Notes: generated by a model not told the origin, from the sequence alone. Shown: positions 7,134-16,142, counted from the stretch's first letter. The stretch is 32,845 nt of DNA from Candidatus Gagatemarchaeum stordalenia (GCA_003164815.1 PLUF01000072.1:1-32845), one strand, 5' to 3'. Made by a program: numbers and translations.

Positions 7134-7874
7134 ATGGAAGCGAAACCCGCCAGGAACGATGCAGAGAACTGGACTCGCGAATACTCGACATACTTCTGGT
7201 CTTCCAGTAATCCTTTCGAGATGAGGTTCGAGATTGAGAAGACCTTGCGACTGCTTCTGGCGCGCGACGAGGCGCAGAGAGAGAAGCTTGCCTACTCCGG
7301 TTCGGACAACCCACCCTTCATCGGCCGGGACGTTCGGCTCCGTTTCGAGGCGGCCCTCCCGAAAGGGAACTGGTACTCTCTGCAGGTCACCGCATGGGTT
7401 CCAAACACATGGAACACCGAAGTTGAATTCCACAGCCACGCAGACAAGGCATTCGAGCACTGGACTTCCAACCTGCAGACGGCCCCGACACTGGGCCTCC
7501 TAGGCGGTGCATCCCAGGAGGTGTACACCCGACGAGTCCACGACGCCCTGGACGAAGAGGCGAGACGTGCGAGCGAGAAGGAGGACCCGGTGCCAATCGT
7601 GGTCCTAAAACACGAAATTCTAGATGATCTTCGGAACGGCGCGTCCTTCCGCACTTCACATCATGAAGGTGGAACCACGATTGCCTTCGACGGGAAGGTC
7701 TTCATCCGCTCAGAGTACGGCGAGCAGACTTCCTCCAAAATGCTTTCGACGGACGAGGAGACGCTTGACTGCATCGAGGCGCTATACGACTGGGAATCAC
7801 GCAAGGACACGTTCCCGCACCGTCCTCCCGAGCACGAGGTGTGGCGGTTCATACAACGACAACTTACAAAGTGA
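7134..7874 (+). CDS. Cytoplasmic protein of unknown function
   Basis: This 246-residue, strongly charged soluble protein has no signal peptide or membrane segment. It has an N-terminal Trp/Tyr-rich patch (ENWTREYSTYFWSSSNPFEM), a helix FEIEKTLRLLLARDEAQREK, a strand region around SLQVTAWVPNTWNTEVEFHS and a helical acidic middle, RRVHDALDEEARRASEKED. The C-terminus includes a possible beta-hairpin, GTTIAFDGKVFIRSEYGE. I recognise no family. ATG at 7134 is preferred. A GTG three codons earlier (7125) is possible. It lies just before Orc1/Cdc6 but has its own end and is probably a separate unit. Confidence 0.5.
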   Translation: MEAKPARNDAENWTREYSTYFWSSSNPFEMRFEIEKTLRLLLARDEAQREKLAYSGSDNPPFIGRDVRLRFEAALPKGNWYSLQVTAWVPNTWNTEVEFHSHADKAFEHWTSNLQTAPTLGLLGGASQEVYTRRVHDALDEEARRASEKEDPVPIVVLKHEILDDLRNGASFRTSHHEGGTTIAFDGKVFIRSEYGEQTSSKMLSTDEETLDCIEALYDWESRKDTFPHRPPEHEVWRFIQRQLTK

Positions 7875-7897
7875 GAGCGAGGTAAGCCGAGAGAGGG

Positions 7898-7905
7898 CTT
7901 ATCTA
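7898..7905 (+). promoter_or_regulatory. TATA box of orc1/cdc6
   Basis: CTTATCTA is centred 28 nt before ATG 7930. This fixes the start of orc1/cdc6 and argues against longer upstream frames. Confidence 0.6.
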
Positions 7906-7929
7906 ACCAGTGTTTCCGGTGTTGTCGAC

Positions 7930-9120
7930 ATGGACGACGGGATAGACGCCATCTTCACCAAGGCGAAGCAGGGCAGAGCCCTCTTCCAGGACAGGAGCGC
8001 TCTGTCGCCCGAATTCATCCCAGACCACCTTCCTTTCAGGGAGAGTCAGATTTCGAACATCGCACAGGTCCTGGGAACTGCCCTTCATGGCTCCAAGCCA
8101 TCCAATCTACTGCTTTACGGGAAGACCGGGACGGGAAAGACGGCCGTCGCACGGCTGGTGGTACGCAAGCTCCAGAATCAGGACGACTCGAAGCAGATAC
8201 TGGCGACGTACGTCAATTCAAGAATCGCGGGCACTGAGTACAGGACGCTCTTCAAGATTGCAGAGGCGCTCCCTCTAGAAGAGGACAAGAGAATCCCGCT
8301 GACTGGGCTCTCGATCAGCGAAGTTGTCGGGAGAATCTTCGAAAGCATAGCTAAGAACGGAATCCACTTCGTTCTCATACTGGACGAGATAGATTACCTT
8401 GTCAACTCCGAGCACGAGACCCTCTACCAATTCACAAGGGCAGGCGAGCAGGTCGCTCCTGGCTTCCTCACCATCGTCGGCATCTCGAACGACCTGAGGT
8501 TCAAGGAAGCGCTGGACCCCCGGGTGCTGAGCAGCCTCGGCGAGGAGGAGCTGGTCTTCCCGCCCTACACCACGGAAGAACTACGTTCGATTCTGGCCGA
8601 ACGGGCAAAGGCGGCGTTCAAGCCCGGGGTCGTACCTGAATCGACCATCAATCTCTGCGCCGCGCTGGCCGGGTCGGAGCACGGCGACGCGAGGAGGGCC
8701 GTCGACCTTCTCAGGATAGCGGGCGAGGTAGCCGAGCGTGAGGGCCACCAGAGCGTCGACGAGGAGTGCATCAGGAAGGCGTCCCAGAAGGTAGAGAGGG
8801 ACCGCGTCGAAGAGGCCCTGCAGTCGCTCCCCTTGCAGAACAAGATCATCATCATCGCCGCTTCGAAGTTCCCGGGCGGGACCAACACGGGCGAGGTCTA
8901 CCTCGCCTACAGCAACCTGGCAAGAAAGTCCAGTGCCGAGGTTCTAACTCAAAGGAGGGTGAGCGGCATCCTCGCCGAGCTGGACGTGCTCGGCCTGGTG
9001 GAGGCCGCGGTAGTGAGCAAGGGCCGTAGAGGCAGGACGAAGAGGATCAAGGTCTTGATCGACAACGAGACGCTGGCCAGGGTCATCGGCGAAGACGCGG
9101 GCTTGCTCGACCTAGCCTAG
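7930..9120 (+). CDS. cdc6: Orc1/Cdc6 replication initiator
   Basis: This 396-residue AAA+ ATPase binds origins and loads the MCM helicase. It has Walker A GKTGTGKT (64-71), Walker B LILDEID (149-155), sensor-1 ISND (185-188) and the DPRVLSS sequence (about 197-203) typical of Orc1/Cdc6. A C-terminal winged-helix domain spans about 300-396, with QRRVSGILAELDVLGLVEA in the recognition region. The N-terminal SPEFIPDHLPFRESQI block is the family's usual lead-in to the AAA+ domain. ATG at 7930 is chosen because the TATA box at 7898-7905 gives a leaderless transcript. The frame is open further upstream but runs inside the preceding gene. Archaeal orc1 genes often lie next to an origin, and the next gene is the replicative polymerase subunit DP2. 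Confidence 0.95.
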   Translation: MDDGIDAIFTKAKQGRALFQDRSALSPEFIPDHLPFRESQISNIAQVLGTALHGSKPSNLLLYGKTGTGKTAVARLVVRKLQNQDDSKQILATYVNSRIAGTEYRTLFKIAEALPLEEDKRIPLTGLSISEVVGRIFESIAKNGIHFVLILDEIDYLVNSEHETLYQFTRAGEQVAPGFLTIVGISNDLRFKEALDPRVLSSLGEEELVFPPYTTEELRSILAERAKAAFKPGVVPESTINLCAALAGSEHGDARRAVDLLRIAGEVAEREGHQSVDEECIRKASQKVERDRVEEALQSLPLQNKIIIIAASKFPGGTNTGEVYLAYSNLARKSSAEVLTQRRVSGILAELDVLGLVEAAVVSKGRRGRTKRIKVLIDNETLARVIGEDAGLLDLA

Positions 9121-9329
9121 CTGTATCGAAACAGACTCCTACCAAACCACCAATTAATGGCAAACCAGTATCAGACTTTCCATGAAGTAGGCGGAGTTCA
9201 CCTATGGAACCTCCGAGATTATCGCTTAACGAGGAATTCGCCCGTTTTAAACGGTTTATTCCCAAGGGAGGAAAAGGACTTCAGTATCCAAGTTAAGCCT
9301 TTAACCCCCTTCCGTCCTTGAAGCAATCG
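9121..9329. other. Intergenic region between orc1/cdc6 and polD; possible origin
   Basis: This 209-nt gap, one of the larger gaps in the housekeeping part, holds several dyads. They are CTGT-N6-ACAG at 9121-9134, CGGAGTTC-N7-GAACCTCCG at 9191-9214 (arms match apart from one extra base), and CCGTTT-T-AAACGG. AT-rich pieces surround ATTAAT and TTTTAAACGGTTTATT. Its position beside orc1 and polD and its dyads with TTCC/GGAA are compatible with a replication origin, but the match to known ORB boxes is weak. The promoter of polD is at its right end. Confidence 0.35.
9297..9305 (+). promoter_or_regulatory. TATA box of polD large subunit
   Basis: GCCTTTAAC is centred about 28 nt before ATG 9330. 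This favours that start over the upstream TTG at 9318. Confidence 0.55.
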
Positions 9330-12300
9330 ATGCCCTTCTCGGCTGATGTCTCCTGGGAGCGAATGAAGCAACTCACAGCTTTTCCCGCCCACCTCGAGGA
9401 CTACTACAAGGGTATACTGGGGGAGTATGAGGCGACGTTCACCGCGGCCGAGAAGGCGAAAGCGAAAGGTCTCGACCCGAACGAGTTCGTCGAGTCCAAG
9501 GTCGTCTTCGACCTGGCTGACAGGGTCAACCAGATGCTGGGTCTCACACAGTTCGAGGGCCTCGCCGACAGGCTCCGCGAGCTCCTGAAGTCTACCTCCA
9601 AGGAGAGAGCCACCCTGACCATCGCCGAGGAGATTGCGCTCGGGAAGTTCGGACCCATGAAGAAGGAACAGGCGCTTGACCACGCCGTGCGCGCAGGTCT
9701 GGCGGTAATCACTGACGGCGTGACGGTGGCCCCGATTCAGGGCATCTACTCCGTATCGATAAAGAAGAATGACGACAATAGCGAGTACGCCTCGATTTCG
9801 TACGCTGGCCCCATGCGCTCTGCCGGAGGAACCGAAGCAGCGCTCTCGGTCCTGATAGGAGACGTCGTGAGGAAGAAGCTCGGACTCTCCCCGTACCATG
9901 CGCGCGAAGAGGAGATCGGCCGGTACATCGAGGAGCTCCGGGTGTACGAGCGTGAGGTCGGCAACTTCCAGTACAGGGTCACCGACGACGACATCCGCGT
10001 GGCCATATCAAATCTCCCGGTCGAGATCGACGGCGTTGAGACCGACCCGGTCGAGGTCGTAGTGCACCGGAACCTGAAGAGGGTGAGCACCGACAGGGTC
10101 AGGGGTGGGGCCCTCAGGGTCCTCAACGACGGAATAATCGGACGCGCCCACAAGCTGACGAAAGTACTCCGGGAACTGGAAATCTCAGGCTGGGAGTGGC
10201 TCCCTCAACTGAAGGGCGGAAAGCAGGAGTCTACCAACGAGACTGAGAAGGCGGGCGCCCACTTCGAGGAAGTGATTTCCGGCCGCGCCGTCCTCTCTTC
10301 TCACAACGCAAAAGGAGGTTTCAGGATTCGGTACGGAAGATCGATCAACACTGGGCTGTCGACGCTGGGCATCCACCCGGTGCTCGCCACTCTCTTGGAC
10401 GACGCCGTGGTGGCCGGCACACAGGTGAAGGTGGACACACCCGGGAAATCCGCCACCATCGCCTTCGTTGACTCGATAGAAGGCCCGACCGTCGTGATGC
10501 GAGACGGCTCGGTGAGGAAGATAAACACGGTGAAGGAGGCAGAGGCCTTTCACGACAACGTCGTCAAGATAATCGACCTCGGAGACGCACTGATCAGCTT
10601 CGGCGACTTCCTGGAGAACAACAAGACCATCCAACCTTCCCCATACGTGCAGGAGTGGTGGCTGCAGGACCTCGAGCACGCCCTCCTCGATCAGGAGAGG
10701 ACCACCTCGATTGCGGGAAGCATCGGAGGCTCAAGGGTGTCTGAGATTCGAAGCGGCAGCCTCCCGACGGCCACAGAGGCGCTGAAGATAGCCGAGGAGA
10801 TGGACGTACCGATAAACCCATACTACAACCCTCGCTTTGACAGGCTCTCGATCCCTGACCTTCTCGCCCTCAGGGGCTCGATGAAAGTCGCGGGTCCAGA
10901 AGTTCTGGTCGAGATTTCATCAGGCCACATAGAATCCATGCTGCACAGCCTGCTCGTACCTTACACCCGCATCATGGAGACGGCGGTCTTTGAGGGAGAC
11001 GCGGCGCAGGTCCTTACAAGACTACTCCGGCTGGGCGAATCAATCGATTCAGAGCAGCAGTTCACAGACACGCTGGAGATGGTGAGCAAGATCTCGGGAA
11101 TCAGGGTGACCCGGCAGACAACAGCCACCATCGGGATGAGGGTGGGACGTCCTGAGAAGGCGATGCTGAGGCATCTGAAGCCGCCAGTCCACGTCCTCTT
11201 CCCGGTCGGAAGTAGCGGCGGCAGCGCCAGAGACCTGCTCACTGCATCGAAATCCGGAGTCGTGGCCATCGACGTGGTCAACGTAATCTGCCCATCATGC
11301 GGGCAGAGAAGGCTCTCAAGCAAATGCCAGGAGTGCAGCGAAGCTACCATACGATTCCTGAGCTGTCCAAGGTGCGGCCAGGTCCTGAAGGACGTTAGAA
11401 CGTGCCCGAACTGCAAGGTTGACGGGGTGAGGCACTCGAGCTACGGCTACGATCTCAAGTTCGGGATGGAACGTGCGCTTCGGAGGGTACCGACGATGGG
11501 CGGGAAACCAATCAAGGGAGTGCGCGGGCTCTCGAGCGAGTCGAAATTCTGCGAGCTCATCGAGAAGGGTGCGCTCCGAAGCAAGCACGAAGTCTACGTC
11601 TACAAGGATGGAACGACGAGGATTGATCTCACCAACGCGACGCTTACACATTTCCGTCCGAGGGACATTCACATCGATATCGAGAAACTAATCTCTCTTG
11701 GTTACACCAAGGACATCCACCGAGCCCCTCTGACCACGGTCGACCAGATACTCGAACTGAAGCCTCAGGACATCATCATCCCGGAGAACATAGCCTCCGA
11801 CCTCGTGAGGATTGCTAAATTCGCCGATGATGAGCTTGAGACAATATACAACCTCGATAAGATCTACAACATAAACTCGGTTCCCGACCTCCTGGGAAAG
11901 ATAGCGGTCGGTCTGGCGCCGCACACATCAGTGGGCGTAGTCGGGAGGATAGTCGGCTTCACCAACGCACAGGTGTGTTTCGCAAATCCATGCTGGCACG
12001 CGGCGAAGAGAAGGGACTGCGACGGCGACGGCGATTCGCTCCTGCTCCTCCTGGACGTGCTACTCAACTTCTCGGTGGAGTACATCCCCAACCAGATAGG
12101 CGGCCTCATGGACACGCCGTTACTCATACAGCCGATACTTCTGCCAGCGGAGGTGGATGACCAGGCGCACAACTTCGACCTGGCGTGGATATACCCGCTG
12201 GAGTTCTATCGCCTGAGCCAGGAGAGCCCAAACCCATCGAAGGTGTCGCGCCTGATCGAGAGGATTGGCGACAGGCTCAACAAGGAAGGACAGTTCTACG

Positions 12301-12779
12301 GGTACGGCTTCACGAACGGTACAGAATCGATAACAATCAAGCATCCCAGGAGCGCGTATCCTACACTGACGAGCCTCAACGAGAAGATTTCCAAACAGAT
12401 TGAGGTCGCCGAGAAGATTGAAGCGGTCTCAACGAAGGATGTGGTCGAATCGATAATCAAGACTCACCTTCTCAGGGATATCATGGGTAACATGAAGAAG
12501 TACGCCACCCAGTCGTTCAAGTGCCGGGGCTGCGGCCGCTCGTTCAGAAGACCGACCATATCCGGCAGGTGCGACATGTGCGGCCAGGAGCTCAGAGAGA
12601 CTCTGACGCGCGGCTCGGTGGAGAAGTATCTCTCTCTCGCAAGGAGGCTTGCCAACGATTACGACGTCGACGAATACATCAAGGGCAGGCTCGACCTCCT
12701 AGTGAGAGAACTGGACCAGCTCTTCAACGAGAAGGAACGTTCCACTCAGCTGGAGCTCACAGATTTCGCGCCCGTCTGA
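9330..12779 (+). CDS. polC: DNA polymerase D large (catalytic) subunit DP2
   Basis: This 1149-residue subunit is the polymerising half of archaeal PolD, partner of the DP1 exonuclease subunit, which is not in this window. The double-psi barrel active site has DCDGDGD at 896-902 preceded by Lys-Arg-Arg, and the conserved NQIGGLMDTPLL follows. A zinc region with CPSC, CQEC, CPRC and CPNC pairs lies at about 654-690. A C-terminal zinc element (CRGC, CDMC, about 1065-1085) docks DP1 and PCNA. Length is normal and there is no intein at the active-site block, where inteins sit in some archaea. ATG 9330 fits the TATA box. The 3' end overlaps the convergent glyA by 34 nt. Confidence 0.97.
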   Translation: MPFSADVSWERMKQLTAFPAHLEDYYKGILGEYEATFTAAEKAKAKGLDPNEFVESKVVFDLADRVNQMLGLTQFEGLADRLRELLKSTSKERATLTIAEEIALGKFGPMKKEQALDHAVRAGLAVITDGVTVAPIQGIYSVSIKKNDDNSEYASISYAGPMRSAGGTEAALSVLIGDVVRKKLGLSPYHAREEEIGRYIEELRVYEREVGNFQYRVTDDDIRVAISNLPVEIDGVETDPVEVVVHRNLKRVSTDRVRGGALRVLNDGIIGRAHKLTKVLRELEISGWEWLPQLKGGKQESTNETEKAGAHFEEVISGRAVLSSHNAKGGFRIRYGRSINTGLSTLGIHPVLATLLDDAVVAGTQVKVDTPGKSATIAFVDSIEGPTVVMRDGSVRKINTVKEAEAFHDNVVKIIDLGDALISFGDFLENNKTIQPSPYVQEWWLQDLEHALLDQERTTSIAGSIGGSRVSEIRSGSLPTATEALKIAEEMDVPINPYYNPRFDRLSIPDLLALRGSMKVAGPEVLVEISSGHIESMLHSLLVPYTRIMETAVFEGDAAQVLTRLLRLGESIDSEQQFTDTLEMVSKISGIRVTRQTTATIGMRVGRPEKAMLRHLKPPVHVLFPVGSSGGSARDLLTASKSGVVAIDVVNVICPSCGQRRLSSKCQECSEATIRFLSCPRCGQVLKDVRTCPNCKVDGVRHSSYGYDLKFGMERALRRVPTMGGKPIKGVRGLSSESKFCELIEKGALRSKHEVYVYKDGTTRIDLTNATLTHFRPRDIHIDIEKLISLGYTKDIHRAPLTTVDQILELKPQDIIIPENIASDLVRIAKFADDELETIYNLDKIYNINSVPDLLGKIAVGLAPHTSVGVVGRIVGFTNAQVCFANPCWHAAKRRDCDGDGDSLLLLLDVLLNFSVEYIPNQIGGLMDTPLLIQPILLPAEVDDQAHNFDLAWIYPLEFYRLSQESPNPSKVSRLIERIGDRLNKEGQFYGYGFTNGTESITIKHPRSAYPTLTSLNEKISKQIEVAEKIEAVSTKDVVESIIKTHLLRDIMGNMKKYATQSFKCRGCGRSFRRPTISGRCDMCGQELRETLTRGSVEKYLSLARRLANDYDVDEYIKGRLDLLVRELDQLFNEKERSTQLELTDFAPV

Positions 12780-14074
12780 GCATAGAAGTACGCTGCCGAT
12801 GTCTTGAACGAGTAGTGCACCTTTTGGTGCGACTTTCGCAGGCTCAGGACGCGCTTCTTGACCTCCGCGACCTTCTCAGTCCTCAGAGCCAGGTGGAGGA
12901 TCTCAGCGACCTCTTGCATATCATTCTTCTTCATTCCGAGCCTAGTGAGCTCCGAGACGCCAAGCCTGACCCCACCGGGGTTGGTGTAGTGCCGTCCTGC
13001 CGCGAGGTCACCAGGAAGCAGCTGTCTGTTGGCGATTATGTTCATGGACTCAAGTTTCTTCTCCACAGATCCGCCGTCTCCATAGCGCGTCACATCAAGC
13101 GCGACCTGGTGGGACTTTGTGAAGCCCATGTTCTCCCCTACCACGTTCTCGCCCAGCTCTGAAAGGCGCTCTGCGAGCACGACGGCGTTCTTTGTGACGT
13201 CGCTGGCGTACGCTTTTCCGTACTTCAGGAACTCCGCAAACGTCATTGCCTTGGCCGCCACGTTGTGAAGATGGTGGTTGCTCGAGGTTCCCGGGAAGAC
13301 CGCCTTCTTTATGCTGTCACCATATTCCGCCTTCGCTACGATTGCGCCGCCCTGAGGCCCAAAGAGAGTCTTGTGGGTACTGAAGGTCATCAGGTGGGCT
13401 CCTTCCCTGAGGGGGTCCTGGAACTGCCCGCCTGCGATGAGACCGGCAACATGAGCGGCATCATAGCACGGGACGGCTCCAATCTCTCTGACGACCTCGC
13501 TCAGTTCGCGCACGGGCTGGGGGAAGAGCAAAAGGCTGCCTCCGAACATCACTATCTTTAGCCTGCGTCCCTCTGCTCTGAGTGCTCTCAGCTTCTTCTT
13601 GGACTCGTCGACATCGATGTTCATGCTCGCCTTGTCGAAGGCGAAGTACTCTATCTGCAGGCCGTGGACGAGACCGGCCGTCCCGGAGAACTCCTTCTTA
13701 GCGGCTGAGACGTGACCACCATTGGGGATGGAGAGGGCCATCAGGGTGTCGCCAGGATCTGAGATCGCCGAGTACACTGCCAAGTTCGCGCAGGCCCCTG
13801 AGACAGGGCGGACGTCGACGAACTCCGCCTTGAACAGCCTCTTTGCCAGGTCGATTGCAGACAGCTCAATCTGATCGATGTACTTGCAACCGGCATAGAC
13901 CCTCTCCCCAGGCCATCCCTCGGCATATCTTTGGCCGAGGTCGGAGGAAAGGACCTCCCTGACTCCGCGCGATGCGACGTTCTCGCTCGCCACGAGAGGC
14001 AGGCTTTCGGAGAACCACTTCTCATGCTGCGATACCAGGCTAATGATCTTCTTGTAATCCGACGATTCTGACAT
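12746..14074 (-). CDS. glyA: Serine hydroxymethyltransferase
   Basis: This 442-residue PLP enzyme interconverts serine and glycine with transfer of a one-carbon unit to a folate-type carrier. SENVAS (30-35), RYAEG (49-53), YDAAHV with the ring-stacking Asp205 and His208, and STHKTLFGPQGG with the Schiff-base lysine K235 are all intact. The last 35 residues are an unusual Ser/Lys/Tyr-rich tail. ATG 14074 has an AT-rich TATA box (CATATAAT, 14101-14108 on the minus strand) 30 nt upstream. With GcvT and GcvH encoded 11 kb away it supplies glycine and one-carbon units. Its 3' end overlaps the polD 3' end. Confidence 0.96.
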   Translation of the reverse strand: MSESSDYKKIISLVSQHEKWFSESLPLVASENVASRGVREVLSSDLGQRYAEGWPGERVYAGCKYIDQIELSAIDLAKRLFKAEFVDVRPVSGACANLAVYSAISDPGDTLMALSIPNGGHVSAAKKEFSGTAGLVHGLQIEYFAFDKASMNIDVDESKKKLRALRAEGRRLKIVMFGGSLLLFPQPVRELSEVVREIGAVPCYDAAHVAGLIAGGQFQDPLREGAHLMTFSTHKTLFGPQGGAIVAKAEYGDSIKKAVFPGTSSNHHLHNVAAKAMTFAEFLKYGKAYASDVTKNAVVLAERLSELGENVVGENMGFTKSHQVALDVTRYGDGGSVEKKLESMNIIANRQLLPGDLAAGRHYTNPGGVRLGVSELTRLGMKKNDMQEVAEILHLALRTEKVAEVKKRVLSLRKSHQKVHYSFKTSAAYFYAQTGAKSVSSS

Positions 14075-14100
14075 AGGGTCGTCGCGACGACCTTTCGCTA

Positions 14101-14108
14101 ATTATATG
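14101..14108 (-). promoter_or_regulatory. TATA box of glyA
   Basis: CATATAAT on the minus strand lies 30 nt before ATG 14074. The sec61-beta promoter lies on the other strand in the same spacer (TATTTTAG at 14147-14154). Confidence 0.6.
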
Positions 14109-14199
14109 TTTGCGGACGAAAATCGAGAATTTCCGATTACACAACGTATTTTAGAAGGCTTGGCGGGCGGCATCGTGAGCGTAGCGGAGCGAACCAACG

Positions 14200-14364
14200 A
14201 TGAGCAACAAGAAGAAAAATGCGCCGATGCCGGCATCCAGCGCGGGTCTACTGCGCTTCTTCGAAGACGAAACCGAAGGGGTGAAGATAAGGCCGCAGTT
14301 CGTCCTGGCTGCCTCTATGGCGCTTATCATCGGCTCCATTATAATGAATCAGCTCTTCAGGTAG
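14200..14364 (+). CDS. secG: Preprotein translocase subunit Sec61-beta (SecG)
   Basis: This 54-residue small translocon subunit has a single C-terminal membrane helix. The basic start NKKKNAPMPASSAGLLRFFE and then DETEGVKIRPQFVLAASMAL are diagnostic of archaeal Sec61-beta (G-L-L-R-F-F-E-x-E and the I-R/K-P preceding the helix). The helix runs at about 35-50. It works with SecY and SecE, which are not in this window. ATG 14200 is preceded by GGAG-like bases and by a TATA box at 14147-14154, giving a leader of about 22 nt. The stop TAG is followed at once, in the same frame, by the N-terminus of the DUF2070 protein. Confidence 0.93.
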   Translation: MSNKKKNAPMPASSAGLLRFFEDETEGVKIRPQFVLAASMALIIGSIIMNQLFR

Positions 14365-14370
14365 GTCCAA

Positions 14371-16122
14371 CTGTACGGGTCATCAACGGCGCAGCTAGCA
14401 AAGCGATACAGACATCTCTTCGTCCTGCCCTCCTTCGCCGTCTCCCTCTTACTGCTCATAGTCTCGAGCGGCGCGCTCATGGAACTGGCGTCGATTGCCA
14501 GGCCGCTCTCGCTGGAGATAATCGGAGCGTGCATCATCACGGCGCCCGTCGCGGCATTCCTGCTGACGGGCCTGATTCGAATCATCGACCGCAAATCAAT
14601 CGCGTCGGCTAGACGGCTCTTCGGCCTGCTCTTAGTGTCCACGCTGATCTGGATCATCCCACTAACTCTGGGCGTAGCCGTCTCCTCGGTCACCGGGCTA
14701 CACGCAGGCACGAACGAGTTCATCTTCGGCGCGTTTCTTGTGTGGGGGTTCGAATCCATCATAATCAATGGCGCATTTGTCAGGAACACACTGATGGCAC
14801 TCATCCTCGCCGCGATTCACCCGCTCTCCATCCTCGTGATAGTCGTCTCCGCTGGAGGGTACCTGTACCTCTATCCCGCTCTGACGGGAATCTTAGCCCT
14901 AGTCCTAATGGTGGTCTTCCTGCTGAGGCTGGAGAACCTCAAGACGAAACACGGGATTCCGGCATTGCAGGTCCTCCAGGCGTTCCTCAAGACCTGGGTC
15001 GTTCAAGAACCCGATGACCTTGAAAGGTACTTCACGAACTATGCAAGGAGCGAGTCAGTAGTCACGGACGTAGTGCTGGCCGAGAGCGGCGAGAAGAGGA
15101 TTGTCTTCGTCCTGCCCGGTGTTCATCCAGGCCCGTTCTTCCCTGTTGGGAGCTACAATCTTTCCGAACTCATCCGCCGCGCTCTCCAGGTAAAGGGAGT
15201 GGCTCCAATCGTGCTCCACGGGACAGGCGGGCATGAAAGGAATACACCCACCAACAAGCTGGCTGCAGCATATGCCACTGGAATCTCAGAGTTCGTGGAG
15301 ACTCTCAGCACCTCGGGAAGAGGACTGATGAGGGGACCCGTGCACGACAAGATTGGCATCACTAACATAACCTCGGTGGCGTTCGGAAATAACATCATTT
15401 CGATAATCTCGAACTCCCCCTTCCTTTCTGATGACCTCGATCCAACTAGTGTGACAGATGCCTCTGCTGCCGCGGCGAAGCTCGGTCTCAGACTCTCCAT
15501 GGTGGACGCCCACAATTCAGTAGACGGCGAAAGCCGACCACAATCTCAGATCACGAGGGACGACTGGGAGTCCATATTCGCGAGGGTGCTGACACTACCA
15601 GAGCGACCCTTCAGCGTCGGGTTCGCCAGCTCGACGGAGATGGGCCTGAAGCTCGGTTCCGACGTCAGCGATGGCGGGATTTGTGTGACGGTGTTCGCCA
15701 CAGACGACGCCAAGAACGTACTCGTGAGCGCAGATTCCAACAACGCGGCCTCTGGTCTGCGGGAAAGGATAGCGGAAGAGTTAGGGAAGACCGGCGCAGG
15801 ATTGGTTGAACTCTGCACGTCAGACACCCACAATTTTGCAGCGCGGAACCGGACCAGCCGGGGGTACTTCGCTTTGGGCGAGGGCAGCGGGAAAGACGCG
15901 GTGGTGGAAGCCGTAAAGAAGCTGGCGGCAGCTGCGGAGAACAAAGTCGCTCCATGCGCGCTCACAGTGGCGCGATTCGAGATGGAGACCCAGCTAATCG
16001 GTACCGAATCACTCGACGACTTCGCCGGGCTGACGAAGGACGCGATCACTCTCTCCAAGGGCTATACGAGAATGTTTGTCCCGGTGATTCTTCTGCTGAC
16101 CGCCATAACACTCTTTTATTGA
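14371..16122 (+). CDS. DUF2070 family membrane protein, apparent CTG start
   Basis: The 583-residue product, if read from CTG 14371, has an N-terminal half with about seven membrane helices. A soluble C-terminal half begins around residue 180 and includes IVFVLPGVHPGPFFPVGSYN, HGTGGHERNTPTNK, VDAHNSVDG and CTSDTHNF. This arrangement is that of archaeal DUF2070 proteins, whose His/Asp-rich motifs suggest a metal-dependent hydrolase, though the function is unproven. The first ATG in frame (14479) would cut off KRYRHLFVLPSFAVSLLLLI, which looks like genuine protein with a first helix. No ATG, GTG or TTG occurs between the sec61-beta stop and 14479, so CTG with AGGT four bases before it is proposed. 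It overlaps or abuts the kinase start. Confidence 0.85.
   Translation: MYGSSTAQLAKRYRHLFVLPSFAVSLLLLIVSSGALMELASIARPLSLEIIGACIITAPVAAFLLTGLIRIIDRKSIASARRLFGLLLVSTLIWIIPLTLGVAVSSVTGLHAGTNEFIFGAFLVWGFESIIINGAFVRNTLMALILAAIHPLSILVIVVSAGGYLYLYPALTGILALVLMVVFLLRLENLKTKHGIPALQVLQAFLKTWVVQEPDDLERYFTNYARSESVVTDVVLAESGEKRIVFVLPGVHPGPFFPVGSYNLSELIRRALQVKGVAPIVLHGTGGHERNTPTNKLAAAYATGISEFVETLSTSGRGLMRGPVHDKIGITNITSVAFGNNIISIISNSPFLSDDLDPTSVTDASAAAAKLGLRLSMVDAHNSVDGESRPQSQITRDDWESIFARVLTLPERPFSVGFASSTEMGLKLGSDVSDGGICVTVFATDDAKNVLVSADSNNAASGLRERIAEELGKTGAGLVELCTSDTHNFAARNRTSRGYFALGEGSGKDAVVEAVKKLAAAAENKVAPCALTVARFEMETQLIGTESLDDFAGLTKDAITLSKGYTRMFVPVILLLTAITLFY
16112..16120 (+). promoter_or_regulatory. TATA-like box within the DUF2070 end
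   Basis: TCTTTTATT lies 27 nt before TTG 16143 and decides the thymidylate kinase start. It allows transcription separate from the upstream gene. Confidence 0.4.
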
Positions 16123-16142
16123 AGACGCGCGACTCAGCCTCG

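Noticed and set aside
1..7900. Insertion sequence or prophage as cause of the accessory island
   Set aside because: No transposase, integrase, terminal inverted repeats or phage structural gene is visible. The broken genes are metabolic or regulatory.
7624..7929. N-terminal extension of Orc1/Cdc6
   Set aside because: The frame is open but overlaps the preceding gene, has Arg/Ser-rich shadow composition, and a TATA box fits ATG 7930.
9219..9899. 226-codon minus-strand frame over the polD start
   Set aside because: It is an antisense shadow of polD and its promoter, with no recognisable protein features.
9330..12779. Intein in PolD DP2
   Set aside because: The active-site block is continuous and length is normal. 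No splice-junction Cys/Ser or His-Asn motif is present.
14362..14364. TAG read as pyrrolysine joining Sec61-beta to DUF2070
   Set aside because: No pyrrolysine genes or methylamine genes are seen, and Sec61-beta ends at its normal length here. A CTG start is simpler.
14748..14758. GTTCGAATCC, second tRNA-like T-loop
   Set aside because: It lies inside the DUF2070 coding sequence (Gly-Phe-Glu-Ser) with no tRNA fold around it.
15954..16118. N-terminal extension of thymidylate kinase
   Set aside because: It overlaps the DUF2070 gene in another frame, and the P-loop would be about 70 residues from the start, unlike the family.
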